This document shows, piece by piece, positions 54,496-62,725 of a stretch of DNA of 64,000 nucleotides. The stretch spans positions 5,084,001-5,148,000 of the forward strand of contig NZ_CP007139.1 in assembly GCF_000724625.1 (NCBI RefSeq). The letters are read 5' to 3'. The translations under genes and the position numbers were made by a program. The notes beneath the pieces are model-generated. The model was given only the letters and a program-made list of their open reading frames with translations, had not been told where the DNA came from and did no database searches. The DNA comes from Fimbriimonas ginsengisoli Gsoil 348 (GTDB lineage: Bacteria > Armatimonadota > Fimbriimonadia > Fimbriimonadales > Fimbriimonadaceae). The number at the start of each line of letters is the position of its first letter. The first letter of the stretch is position 1.

Positions 54496-55128
54496 TCAGC
54501 CATGGTTCTCGCCGGTATAGATCGGCAGGCCGAAATACTTTAGGCGGTCCCAGGGGAAGGCTTTGGGGTCGTTTTTGCGGCCGGGGGGTTGGGCGATGTA
54601 TTCGTGGCTGACGATCTGTTTGATCGGGAAGCGACGGCGCATTTCGGCGATGATTCCGCAGAGGGCTTGGAGCTGCTTCTCGGGGTAGGGGTCCTTGCCG
54701 TCGTTCAGGTTCACCAGCTCGATGCCGATCGAGTAGTGATTCAGGTTCTGGCGGCCCGAGGCGTCTTTACTGACGCCGGCGTGCCAGGCGCGATCAAACG
54801 TAGAGACGTTTTGCACGATGCTCCCGTCCTTGCCGATCGTGAAGTGGGCGCTCACTTGGCTTGCCACCCGCTGGAACGCCTCGGTGGTCTTCTCCAGCGT
54901 TGGAATCACCGTCGAGTGCACGACGATCGTGTCGACCACCGAGCCGACCGGGCGTTGGCCATAGTTGGGCGATTGGATCCAGGCGATCTGGAGGTATCCG
55001 GGGTCCTTCCAGGGGGACGGCATCGGGATTCGAGGATCGGGAACATACCCGACGATCTCTCCGGCTTTCGGCGTCTGGGCAACTCCTTGCGCCGCGGCGA
55101 TCGCGAGCGCCAAAGCGAAACGGACCAT
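54496..55128 (-). CDS. N-acetylmuramoyl-L-alanine amidase (AmpD-like), exported
   Basis: 210 residues from the ATG at 55128, which gives a signal peptide (MVRFALALAIAAAQGVAQ). The Amidase_2 fold is clear: the zinc ligands are His in TIVVHSTV, His in FDRAWHAGVS and Asp in NDPKAFPWDRLKYFG. NHYSIGIELVNLNDG and IVSHEYIAQPPGRKNDP are also conserved. It cleaves the MurNAc-L-Ala bond of peptidoglycan. The export signal makes it periplasmic, unlike cytosolic AmpD, more like AmiD. It is not in an operon with the neighbouring glycosyltransferases (150-bp gap). Confidence 0.93.
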   Translation of the reverse strand: MVRFALALAIAAAQGVAQTPKAGEIVGYVPDPRIPMPSPWKDPGYLQIAWIQSPNYGQRPVGSVVDTIVVHSTVIPTLEKTTEAFQRVASQVSAHFTIGKDGSIVQNVSTFDRAWHAGVSKDASGRQNLNHYSIGIELVNLNDGKDPYPEKQLQALCGIIAEMRRRFPIKQIVSHEYIAQPPGRKNDPKAFPWDRLKYFGLPIYTGENHG

Positions 55129-55277
55129 GGTTGCGAGTCTAACCCAACACGAGCCGTTCCAGTAGCATCGGCTCCCAGCCGATGAACGGATTTCCGGACC
55201 GGCGAGGTCACGCAAAGGCGCGAAGACGCGAAGAGAGTCGGGAAGGCAGGTCTGGAAGAGAACAACGAGGAGATCTG

Positions 55278-56993
55278 TTAGAGTGTAGCGATGGGCCTCA
55301 GCAGCCAGTCAAAGGTGACGATCGCCGCGGCGAAGAGGGTGATTAGAGCGGCATGTAGCAAAGGGGGATAGGTCAAACCGCCGACCGCGCACGCCCCGGC
55401 GACCGTCGCCAGCGCGTGGATCTCTGGGCGTTCTCGCCACGCCGAGCGCAACTGGTGGGCGAAGAATCCACTACCGAAAACCGCACCCACTGCGAGCAAG
55501 AACAAAGATCCCAGCACCGCGGGAGACACGACGAAGCGGAGGTGCTCGTAAAGGTTGAGCCGGTGCCAGTCGCGGTATGAGGCGAGCAGGCCGTTGGGTG
55601 AAAACGACACACCGCGCAAGAAGAGATCGGCCACTCCCGGCGTCAGCAGACCGGCCGCCAGCCAGGCGCGCCCGGGGATTCGACCGAGGCCGACGGCGGC
55701 GGCAATCGTCCACCAAACGGTTAGTATCCATCCGTCGCGCACCCACCATGCGGCGGCCAAAACGCCGAATCCGGCCAAAAATCCGGCGAGCGAGAACGCT
55801 ACGGTGTCACCGTGGCGGCGGCGTGAGACCGCCGATGCGATCAGCGTGAAGGAGGCCAACGCGGCGCCGAGCAGTTCGCCCGACACGGCGACCGGGCCGG
55901 TTTGAGCGAGGGGACCGAAGATCGAATAGGTGGGGTCCACGAGGAGCGAAGCGGCCAAGGTGGCGACCGCCGGACCGAGCCAGTGGGCGGAGCCGTTTCG
56001 GGCGTCGATCAGCGCGGCAAGTCCGGCCAGAGCAAGCCAAGCGACCCCAATCCACACGTATCCGCCGTTCAAACCGGCGACCTTCGTCAGCCCACCACCC
56101 AATAGGAGCGCGCCGGGCGCCAACGCCAACCCACGTAACGCGGCCGCCATAAGCGGGCTTCGCTTCTCTTGACTCACCAAGTAGCCGCCGGCGACGGCCA
56201 AGATCGCTCCGAACAGTCCGACGAAACCGAGGATCCAGGGACGGGCGGTCGATAGGAACGCCAGCCAACGGTTGGCGCCCGGCCATCCGTCCGGAGCCGG
56301 GCGCCACGGGAACTTCTCCGGCTGGGAGAGCAGGAGCGAAATCTGGGATGCCCGCACCAGTCCGGGTATTCCGAGGGATGGATCGGTGACGACGCCGCTT
56401 GGCCATCCCGGCCCCTCCAACCAGAAGCGGCTCCAACTCTGCCCCACGCGAGGCGGATACTCGACCACGAGAATTCGGTCCGTGGCTCGCTTCTTGACCG
56501 CTTGGAGGTCGTCACCGGCGCCGGCTAAAACCATGGTCTTCCCCGCGGGCCAGCGATCGGCTAATCGATACCCATGGATGGTGGACGCTTGCGGATCGAG
56601 CGCCAGAACGAGCCCGTCTCGCCGGGTTCCGCCGGTCAAGTTCAGTAGTAGAGCGTGCGAGATGCCGGGGAGAAAGTCGCGTTGGGCTCGAAAATGGCCT
56701 CGATCTTGAAACACGGAATAGTTTCTGGAGCGCCAAGCCACTTGACCGTGGACTTCCTCGAACGACGCGTCGGCCGGGTCGCCCTGCCAATCGAGGCCGC
56801 TGGCCAAAGAAAGCAAACGATTCCCGTTATCGGGCAGAAAGGAGGCCGGCCAACGCACCCAGTAGGGGTGAACAAAGGTGTTCGGTTCCACGATCGGGTC
56901 GTACGCGCCCGGCTGAACCAGCACCAATACGGGATTGGAGGCGATCGCCGGCACGGAGAATAAGACCAGAATCAGGGCCCAAAGGAGCCTCAC
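55278..56993 (-). CDS. Multi-pass membrane protein, function unknown
   Basis: 571 residues from the GTG at 56993 (GGAGGG 5 nt upstream), overlapping the GT9 gene by 4 bp. The first 25 residues are a signal or anchor (VRLLWALILVLFSVPAIA). Residues about 26-250 form an outside domain (NPVLVLVQPGAYDPIVEPNTFVHPYWVRWPASF...); then about ten membrane helices run to the C-terminus. The frame to 57146 is non-coding overlap. No family recognised; in this spot it could be a flippase-, ligase- or polymerase-like partner of the two heptosyltransferase-type enzymes, but no motif supports that. Confidence 0.8.
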   Translation of the reverse strand: MRLLWALILVLFSVPAIASNPVLVLVQPGAYDPIVEPNTFVHPYWVRWPASFLPDNGNRLLSLASGLDWQGDPADASFEEVHGQVAWRSRNYSVFQDRGHFRAQRDFLPGISHALLLNLTGGTRRDGLVLALDPQASTIHGYRLADRWPAGKTMVLAGAGDDLQAVKKRATDRILVVEYPPRVGQSWSRFWLEGPGWPSGVVTDPSLGIPGLVRASQISLLLSQPEKFPWRPAPDGWPGANRWLAFLSTARPWILGFVGLFGAILAVAGGYLVSQEKRSPLMAAALRGLALAPGALLLGGGLTKVAGLNGGYVWIGVAWLALAGLAALIDARNGSAHWLGPAVATLAASLLVDPTYSIFGPLAQTGPVAVSGELLGAALASFTLIASAVSRRRHGDTVAFSLAGFLAGFGVLAAAWWVRDGWILTVWWTIAAAVGLGRIPGRAWLAAGLLTPGVADLFLRGVSFSPNGLLASYRDWHRLNLYEHLRFVVSPAVLGSLFLLAVGAVFGSGFFAHQLRSAWRERPEIHALATVAGACAVGGLTYPPLLHAALITLFAAAIVTFDWLLRPIATL

Positions 56994-57925
56994 GCACCCT
57001 CCAGCACCTCGAGAGCGGCGGCCAGAACGGTTCGTGGCTCGATCCTTTCCATCTTCCCTTCCGGGGCCTGTAGAACCTGGTTTCGACCGTAGGCATGTCC
57101 CCACTTTTCGGCCGGCGTCGGTCCGAAGACCTGCACCACCGGACATCCGGCGGCGGCGGCCAGGTGCATCACTCCGGTATCGTTGCCGACCATCGCGCGC
57201 AAGCCGGCGAGGGCTCCAATCGTCTGGCGGATCGAGGTCTTGCCGACGAGGTCCACCACCGGGTCGGGGAGCGATTCCGCGACGCGGCGCGCATCCTCCG
57301 CTTCTTCGGGCCCGCCCAAGAAGGCGAGCCGGTAGCCGCGGCGTTGAAGATCGGTGGCGACCGAGGTGGTCGTCTCTAGGGGGAGCTGTTTGGCGGGAAA
57401 GCGGGCGCCAGGTTGTAGGCCAACGGTCGCCCCTGCGAGGGCGGCCAACCCTTCCGCGCGCTCTTCGGCGGTCAAATAGATCGAAGGAAGCTCGTCGGCA
57501 ACCGGAAGGCCGAGCGGTTTGGCAAGATCGAGCGCACAGTACGCCTCGAACCGGTTTGGCGCGTAGGGGATGGTGTGGGAGAGAAGCGGGTCGCGTCCTT
57601 CGCCCGAGTGGCCGATCCGACGCGGGATTCCGGCGAGCCGGGAAACGAGCGCGGTTCGGAAGCTCCTATTCACTAAAATCGCGGTGGAGAACCCTTCCCG
57701 GCGGATGGCGAGCGCCTTTTGAACCACCGCCCATGGGGACCGGCTCCTTTCCAGGGCGAGATAGCTAAACGCATATCTCGGCGACCAGAAGACAGGATAG
57801 GCGAGCTTCGAAGTCATCACCGATACCGAACGGTAGCTGGTTCCCAGCAGCTCGGCGAGCGGCAGCGTCATCACGGCGTCGCCGATGTAACTCTTCAGAA
57901 ATAGCAGGATGCGGTCATCGTGCAC
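56990..57925 (-). CDS. Glycosyltransferase family 9 (heptosyltransferase-like)
   Basis: 311 residues. GT9 layout with the N-terminal LFLKSYIGDAVMTLPLAELLG donor/acceptor start, GLQPGARFPAKQLPLE and the donor-binding NDTGVMHLAAAAGCPVVQVFGPTPAEKWGHAYG. WaaC/WaaF-like enzymes add heptose to lipopolysaccharide or related glycans. Its start overlaps the end of the second GT9 gene by 11 bp, and its end overlaps the membrane protein by 4 bp. The sugar cannot be inferred; whether this organism makes LPS is not visible here. Confidence 0.93.
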   Translation of the reverse strand: MHDDRILLFLKSYIGDAVMTLPLAELLGTSYRSVSVMTSKLAYPVFWSPRYAFSYLALERSRSPWAVVQKALAIRREGFSTAILVNRSFRTALVSRLAGIPRRIGHSGEGRDPLLSHTIPYAPNRFEAYCALDLAKPLGLPVADELPSIYLTAEERAEGLAALAGATVGLQPGARFPAKQLPLETTTSVATDLQRRGYRLAFLGGPEEAEDARRVAESLPDPVVDLVGKTSIRQTIGALAGLRAMVGNDTGVMHLAAAAGCPVVQVFGPTPAEKWGHAYGRNQVLQAPEGKMERIEPRTVLAAALEVLEGA

Positions 57926-58928
57926 TTTCGAGCGCCTCCAACACCGTTTCGGGCGCGATCTCCGCCACTTGCCCGCCCGAGGGGGGCGTAATAACTTTCA
58001 AATTCGAAACCGGAGGGGCCCATAGGCGGTGAATCCCCTCACGAAACAGGCCGATCGTTGGAGTGGAGGTGGCGGCGGCCAGGTGAAGGATGCCGTTGTC
58101 CAGGGTAAGGACGAGCTTGGCCTTGGCCAGCGCCCCCACGACCTCCGAAAGCGAGAGCCGGCCCCGAAGATCTTGGGCGAGCCCTTCGTCCACCATCCTT
58201 TGCTCAGCCTCCTCGCCCTGCCAAAAATGCCTTTGCGCAGAAGGCTTGGCCCCGAGCAAGCCGACGGTGAACCGGTTGTCGCGCAGGAAAGTGAGGGCTC
58301 GCCGCCATCCTTCAAGCGGCCAAAGCTTCTCCGGGAGGCTGGCGGAAGTGGCGATCAAGACTTCGGGTACCTCGAACTCCGGAGTTTTCGAGGGGACCCG
58401 GTAACCCGGAACGGGACCATCTAGATAGGCGAGGCGGCTGAAGATTTCGCCGATGAAGCCGGAATGCAAAAACGGGTAGCGGGAAGTCAAATCGGCGGCC
58501 GTCCATTCCGCGTCGGCGGCGAGCCGTCCTCTTTCGTCCTGGGCAAACGGCAGGTCCCCGCGACCTTGAGGACCGACTGAGGGACCGACCACAAATCCGT
58601 CGTGGCCGGACGCGATCGAGGTAAACGCCTTCGCCCATTCGCTCGATTCCAGATTCACTACTAAGTTGTACGTCCCAGAAGTGATCAGGTGCGAGGCCAA
58701 TTCGTAGGGCGGGCGGCCAAATATCGCGTAACCGTGGTCGATCATCGGCTCGTTGGACCACAACTCTTCGGTTCTGGTGCCACCGTAGTAGTCCAAATCC
58801 GCGCCCGGATACTTCGATCGAAGCATCTGTATCAAGGGGGTGGAAACGACGTAGTTGCCAAGGGCATCGTTTGCCACGATGGCGATGCGCGAGTGTTCCG
58901 GTAGCGGCTCCCCCTGGAATCTTCTCAC
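57915..58928 (-). CDS. Glycosyltransferase family 9, second copy
   Basis: 337 residues from the GTG at 58928 (VRRFQGEPLPEHSRIAIVANDALGNYVVSTPLIQMLRSKYPG is the GT9 start). The end LVLTLDNGILHLAAATSTPTIGLFREGIHRLWAPP is the donor-binding segment in which LDNG replaces the common GNDTG. A weaker upstream frame to 59510 is antisense to the kinase. It is first in a three-gene operon (this gene, the other GT9, the membrane protein). The two GT9 proteins are paralogous with about the same order but distinct motifs, so they probably add different sugars in sequence. Confidence 0.9.
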   Translation of the reverse strand: MRRFQGEPLPEHSRIAIVANDALGNYVVSTPLIQMLRSKYPGADLDYYGGTRTEELWSNEPMIDHGYAIFGRPPYELASHLITSGTYNLVVNLESSEWAKAFTSIASGHDGFVVGPSVGPQGRGDLPFAQDERGRLAADAEWTAADLTSRYPFLHSGFIGEIFSRLAYLDGPVPGYRVPSKTPEFEVPEVLIATSASLPEKLWPLEGWRRALTFLRDNRFTVGLLGAKPSAQRHFWQGEEAEQRMVDEGLAQDLRGRLSLSEVVGALAKAKLVLTLDNGILHLAAATSTPTIGLFREGIHRLWAPPVSNLKVITPPSGGQVAEIAPETVLEALESAR

Positions 58929-59009
58929 CCGTACGATTTTACCCGCCGGTCCTGCGGTCGGGCGGGCCGGAGGTACATTTAGAAGCCGGCCCGACGCGGG
59001 CCGAATCCC

Positions 59010-59909
59010 ATGGGTGTCTACGTCGGATTGGATTGTGGCGGGTCGTCGAGCCGGGTATTGGCTGTCGATGAGGGAGGACACATCCTCTTCCAAGGTCAGT
59101 CGGGGGCGGCAAACCTTGTCTCCACACCGGACATCCGACTCCGAAACAACCTCGCTCACGCCACCGAGGGGTGCCCCCGCGCCGACTATGTTTGCGGCTG
59201 CTTTGCGGGCCTTATCAGCGATGAGACGCGGCGGCGAGGGGAGGACCATCTTCGCAACCTCTTCCCGCACGCCAAGGTTCGAGCGGAGCCGGATTACGTG
59301 GCCGCCCTTTACGCGGCTCCGCCCGAAACGGATGTCTGCGTCATCGCGGGCACCGGATCGCTCGTCTGCTCCGCGGGTCCGGCGGGAATCGTGAAGAGCG
59401 GCGGGCGGGGCTATCTGCTGGGAGATTTCGGTTCGGGCTTTCAGTTCGGCCGGGACGCCCTGCTTCGCTACCTGGACGAACCGAACAAAGTGTCGCCCAC
59501 GCTCCGTCAAGCGGTCGTGGACCTCTTTCGAGCCGACGACGAGGCGAGCATCGTGGCGGCGGTTTATAAGTCACCCACTCCCGCCGGAGTATTGGGCAAG
59601 TTGGCGAAGACGCTTGGAACGGACGCTCGGGACGGAGAGAAGTACGCGCTTGCCAGCATCGAGAGGAATCTTGGTCATCTGGTCAATGTCGTGCAACGAC
59701 ACGTCGAGCGCCACATTCCCCGTTCCGAAAGGCTCGGAGTGAGCCTCGCCGGAGGGGTTTGGAAGGCGGCGGCCATTTTTAGGGAGCGATTCGCCGAACT
59801 TATCGTCGAGGCGTTTCCGGATCGGGAAGTAACGGTATCGCGAATCACCCGCCCACCCTTGCAGGGGGCCGTCGAGTTGGCAAAGGAGATTTCCACTATT
59901 GGGCACTGA
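59010..59909 (+). CDS. BadF/BadG/BcrA/BcrD ATPase family sugar kinase (MurK/NagK-like)
   Basis: 299 residues in the actin/hexokinase fold. The phosphate loops are GVYVGLDCGGSSSRVLAVDEGG near residue 3, VCVIAGTGSLVCS near residue 110 and SLAGGVW near residue 245; GRGYLLGDFGSGFQFGRDAL is the substrate loop of N-acetylglucosamine/muramic acid kinases. It overlaps murQ by 11 bp, which strongly points to phosphorylation of MurNAc or GlcNAc in peptidoglycan recycling. Such kinase-etherase pairs (MurK-MurQ) occur in other bacteria. Kinase identity firm; the exact sugar is inferred. Confidence 0.9.
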   Translation: MGVYVGLDCGGSSSRVLAVDEGGHILFQGQSGAANLVSTPDIRLRNNLAHATEGCPRADYVCGCFAGLISDETRRRGEDHLRNLFPHAKVRAEPDYVAALYAAPPETDVCVIAGTGSLVCSAGPAGIVKSGGRGYLLGDFGSGFQFGRDALLRYLDEPNKVSPTLRQAVVDLFRADDEASIVAAVYKSPTPAGVLGKLAKTLGTDARDGEKYALASIERNLGHLVNVVQRHVERHIPRSERLGVSLAGGVWKAAAIFRERFAELIVEAFPDREVTVSRITRPPLQGAVELAKEISTIGH

Positions 59910-60720
59910 GTCGAGAAATTCAAGATCTTACGGCCTCGATAAGATGTCGGCGCGCGAGATCGTGCGCCTGATGAACGAGGACGAAGGGGCGGTGCTGCGG
60001 GCGCTCACCGCCGCCGAGGAGCCACTTGCCCACGCCATCGAGCGGGCGGCGCACGCCTTTCAGACCGGCGGCCGGGTGATTTACGTGGGCGCGGGCACGA
60101 GCGGGCGGGTCGCGACGATGGACGCCGCGGAGATGCCGCCGACGTTCGGTATCGAGCCCGACCGGTTTATTGCCCTCATTGCCGGCGGCAACGACGCCGG
60201 CGGGAAGGCGATCGAGAACGCGGAAGACGAAATCCACACTCCCGTGGTGGCCCTCAACGAGCTTCGAATTGGCGCGAACGACGTGGTCATCGGCCTTGCC
60301 GCGAGCGGCACGACGCCGTTCGTCGTCTCCGCGATCCGCCATGCGCGGCAGAAAGGGGTCTGGACCTGCGGGATCGCGAACAACCGAAACTCGCCCCTGC
60401 TTCGCGAAGCCGACCTGGCGATTTTCCTGGATACGGGTCCCGAAGTGCTGACCGGGTCGACCCGGCTCAAGGCCGGAACCTCTCAAAAGCTGGCGCTCAA
60501 CCGGATCTCGACCGGAGCGATGGTGCTTAGCGGGAAAGTGATCGAGAACCTGATGGTCGACGTCAAGGCCAGCAACGCGAAGCTGAAGGAACGGTGCGCC
60601 CGCATCGTCTGCGAGTTGTCGACGGCGACTCAAGACGAGGCCTGGGATCTACTCGAAGCCAACGACTGGAATATCCGCCGAGTTTTAGACGCCCTGAAAT
60701 CGCCCGCCGGCCGAACGTAG
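59899..60720 (+). CDS. murQ: N-acetylmuramic acid 6-phosphate etherase
   Basis: 273 residues from a TTG at 59899 (GGAG about 12 nt before); ATG at 59944 would remove the conserved TESRNSRSYGLDKMSAREIVRLMNEDE. SIS fold with GRVIYVGAGTSGRVATMDAAEMPPTFG, LAASGTTPFVVSAI and TGSTRLKAGTSQKLALNRISTGAMVLSGKVIENLMVDVKASN. The C-terminal 40 residues are the helical UBA-like end of MurQ. It splits the lactyl ether of MurNAc-6-P to GlcNAc-6-P and D-lactate. Its stop codon lies inside a repeat unit that starts at 60714. Confidence 0.96.
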   Translation: MGTESRNSRSYGLDKMSAREIVRLMNEDEGAVLRALTAAEEPLAHAIERAAHAFQTGGRVIYVGAGTSGRVATMDAAEMPPTFGIEPDRFIALIAGGNDAGGKAIENAEDEIHTPVVALNELRIGANDVVIGLAASGTTPFVVSAIRHARQKGVWTCGIANNRNSPLLREADLAIFLDTGPEVLTGSTRLKAGTSQKLALNRISTGAMVLSGKVIENLMVDVKASNAKLKERCARIVCELSTATQDEAWDLLEANDWNIRRVLDALKSPAGRT

Positions 60721-60776
60721 CGTCGGCGCCTCGCCGATCATCCCCAACGTAGCGTCGGCGCCTCGCCGATGATTCC
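60714..60776 (-). repeat. GGCGAGGCGCCGACGCTAC family, tandem copies 3 and 4
   Basis: Two direct copies, AACGTAGCGTCGGCGCC-TCGCCGAT at 60714-60740 and 60746-60771, separated by a few bases. Inverted relative to the copies at 8471 and 33163. The first overlaps the murQ TAG stop codon. A short GTACCGAAGGTAC hairpin follows at 60781. Confidence 0.7.
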
Positions 60777-60797
60777 GGCCGTACCGAAGGTACGGCT

Positions 60798-60837
60798 AGC
60801 GGCACGCGTAGGTGCCTTCTACACGGCTTCGCCGTAA
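60798..60837 (+). repeat. Hairpin repeat family, copy 3 (ACACGGC/GCCGT)
   Basis: AGCGGCAC...GCC then CTACACGGCTTCGCCGTAA. Nearly the same as 1133-1172. Ends 39 bp before the TTG start of accD. Confidence 0.7.
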
Positions 60838-60876
60838 ATGTCCGATACACAAATCTAGAAGGTATCCTTTGGAGTC

Positions 60877-61698
60877 TTGAGCAATCGATCCGGCGATCGG
60901 ACGGAGGGGTTTCTTCAGTGCATGAGCTGCAAGAAGATCATTTTCTCCGTGGACTTCGAGCAGAACTTTCGAGTGTGTCCGTATTGCGGGCATCACCACC
61001 GCCTTCCGGCCATGATGCGGATCGAGCTAACGTTCGATCCTGGGTCGTTCGAAGAGATGGATGCCGACCTGCGCTCGGTCGACCCCCTGAACTTTCCTGA
61101 ATATCAGGAAAAACTTCAGACCGCCATCGAGAAGACGGATGCCAAAGACTCGATGATCTCGGGCCGAGCCCTGCTTGATGGCAACCCGGTTTCTGTAGCC
61201 GTCGCCGATTTCTCGTTCATGGGGGGATCGATGGGGTCTGTGGCTGGCGAAAAGGTCACTCGGACGCTCGAACGGGCGGCCGAGACGGGGGCGACGGCGA
61301 TTATCTTCTGCGCTTCTGGCGGCGCCAGGATGCAGGAGGGACTCTTCTCGCTGATGCAAATGGCGAAGACGACGGCGGCCGCCGAGCGATGCGCCCATGC
61401 GGGGGTTCCATACATCGCGGTCTTTACCGACCCCACCATGGCGGGAGTGCTTGCCAGCTACGCTAGCATCGCGGACGTGATCGTGGCCGAACCAAAGGCG
61501 CTCGTGGGATTTGCCGGGGCGCGAGTGAGCAAACAAGCGGGAGTCAGTAAGGTGCCCGACGACTTTCAGACCGCCGAATTCGTCCTTGGCCATGGGATGA
61601 TCGATCGAATCGTTCCCCGCAAGGAGATGCGCTCGACGCTTTCCCACCTAGTTCGAATGCTTGGGGACCATGCGCGTACGAAACATCGGAGCGACTGA
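60877..61698 (+). CDS. accD: Acetyl-CoA carboxylase carboxyltransferase beta subunit
   Basis: 273 residues from a TTG at 60877; an in-frame stop at 60856 excludes a longer start and the next Met lies inside the zinc site. Zinc ribbon ligands are Cys15, Cys18 (CMSC), Cys34 and Cys37 (CPYC). The crotonase-fold carboxyltransferase part includes FMGGSMGSVAGEKVTRTLERA, IIFCASGGARMQEGLFSLMQMAKT and VGFAGARVSKQAG. With AccA it transfers carboxyl from biotin carrier to acetyl-CoA for fatty acid synthesis. accA starts 2 bp after the stop. The GGAG at 60871 is very close to the start. Confidence 0.96.
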   Translation: MSNRSGDRTEGFLQCMSCKKIIFSVDFEQNFRVCPYCGHHHRLPAMMRIELTFDPGSFEEMDADLRSVDPLNFPEYQEKLQTAIEKTDAKDSMISGRALLDGNPVSVAVADFSFMGGSMGSVAGEKVTRTLERAAETGATAIIFCASGGARMQEGLFSLMQMAKTTAAAERCAHAGVPYIAVFTDPTMAGVLASYASIADVIVAEPKALVGFAGARVSKQAGVSKVPDDFQTAEFVLGHGMIDRIVPRKEMRSTLSHLVRMLGDHARTKHRSD

Positions 61699-61700
61699 TC

Positions 61701-62708
61701 ATGGATAGACAGGGCAAGGAAAAGGATCGACCGATGGCCAAGACGCATAAAGAGTGGGAGAAGCCGCTTGCCGAGCTCGAGGAGGGTATTGCCAAGCTTC
61801 GCGAACTCGCCCGCAAGGAGAACGACTCTGCCAAGCGCGAGGCTCTCGAAGTCAAGATCAAGGAATTCGAGGATCGCCGCGATCGATACGTCGACGTCAT
61901 GTACGCGAACCTTGGCCCTTGGGAGAAGGTTCTCGTGGCAAGGGCCGAGAGGCGGCCTTACACGCTGGACTACGTCCAGGCGATCTTCACGAATTTCACC
62001 GAATTGCAGGGAGATCGGCGAGGATTTATCGACAACGCGATCATCGGGGGCCCCGCGATGCTGGACGGGGAGCCGGTCATGATCGTCGGCCACCAAAAGG
62101 GGCGCAACATTCAGGAGCGCCAAATGCGCAACTTCGGAATGGCGAAGCCAGAGGGGTATCGCAAGGCGATCCGGTTGTTCGACATGGCGGAGCGGTTCCG
62201 GATGCCAGTGATCTCGTTCGTCGACACTCCCGCTGCCGATCCAGGCGTGGAGAGCGAGTCGAGAGGAATCTCCGAAGCGATCGCGGCCGGCATGTTTAAG
62301 ATGTTCGAGCTGACGGTTCCGACGGTTGCCGTCGTGATCGGAGAGGGAGGCTCGGGCGGGGCGATCGGCATCGCGGCGTCGAGCCGGGTTTTGATGCTAG
62401 AGCATTCGATCTATTCGGTTATTCCGCCCGAGGGTTGCGCAGCCATCTTGTGGCGGGCGCCGGAGCGGGGGGCGGACGCGGCGAAGGCGCTTCAGCTCAC
62501 CGCGCAATCGGCCAAAGAATATGGGCTTATCGATGAGATCGTTCCCGAGCCGAAAGGGGGCGCCCACCGCGATTGGGTGGAATCCGCCGGCCTCGTGAAA
62601 GGGGCGATCGTCCGAAATCTGGATGCCCTATCCGGCATCCCCGCCGAGCGGATCCGTGAGGAGCGGTACCGGAAGTTCCGAAATATGGGGATGTACCAGG
62701 CGGCGTAA
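61701..62708 (+). CDS. accA: Acetyl-CoA carboxylase carboxyltransferase alpha subunit
   Basis: 335 residues. The helical N-terminus (EWEKPLAELEEGIAKLRELARKE) and the core ARAERRPYTLDYVQAIFTNFTELQGDRRG, VGHQKGRNIQERQMRNFGMAKPEGYRKAIRL, VISFVDTPAADPGVESESRG and VIGEGGSGGAIGIA match AccA. It forms the A2D2 carboxyltransferase with AccD encoded just upstream. Start could be the ATG at 61701 or the one at 61737 (MAKTHKEWE), the latter looking more like typical AccA starts. Confidence 0.97.
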   Translation: MDRQGKEKDRPMAKTHKEWEKPLAELEEGIAKLRELARKENDSAKREALEVKIKEFEDRRDRYVDVMYANLGPWEKVLVARAERRPYTLDYVQAIFTNFTELQGDRRGFIDNAIIGGPAMLDGEPVMIVGHQKGRNIQERQMRNFGMAKPEGYRKAIRLFDMAERFRMPVISFVDTPAADPGVESESRGISEAIAAGMFKMFELTVPTVAVVIGEGGSGGAIGIAASSRVLMLEHSIYSVIPPEGCAAILWRAPERGADAAKALQLTAQSAKEYGLIDEIVPEPKGGAHRDWVESAGLVKGAIVRNLDALSGIPAERIREERYRKFRNMGMYQAA

Positions 62709-62725
62709 CCGCGCCTTAACAATCC

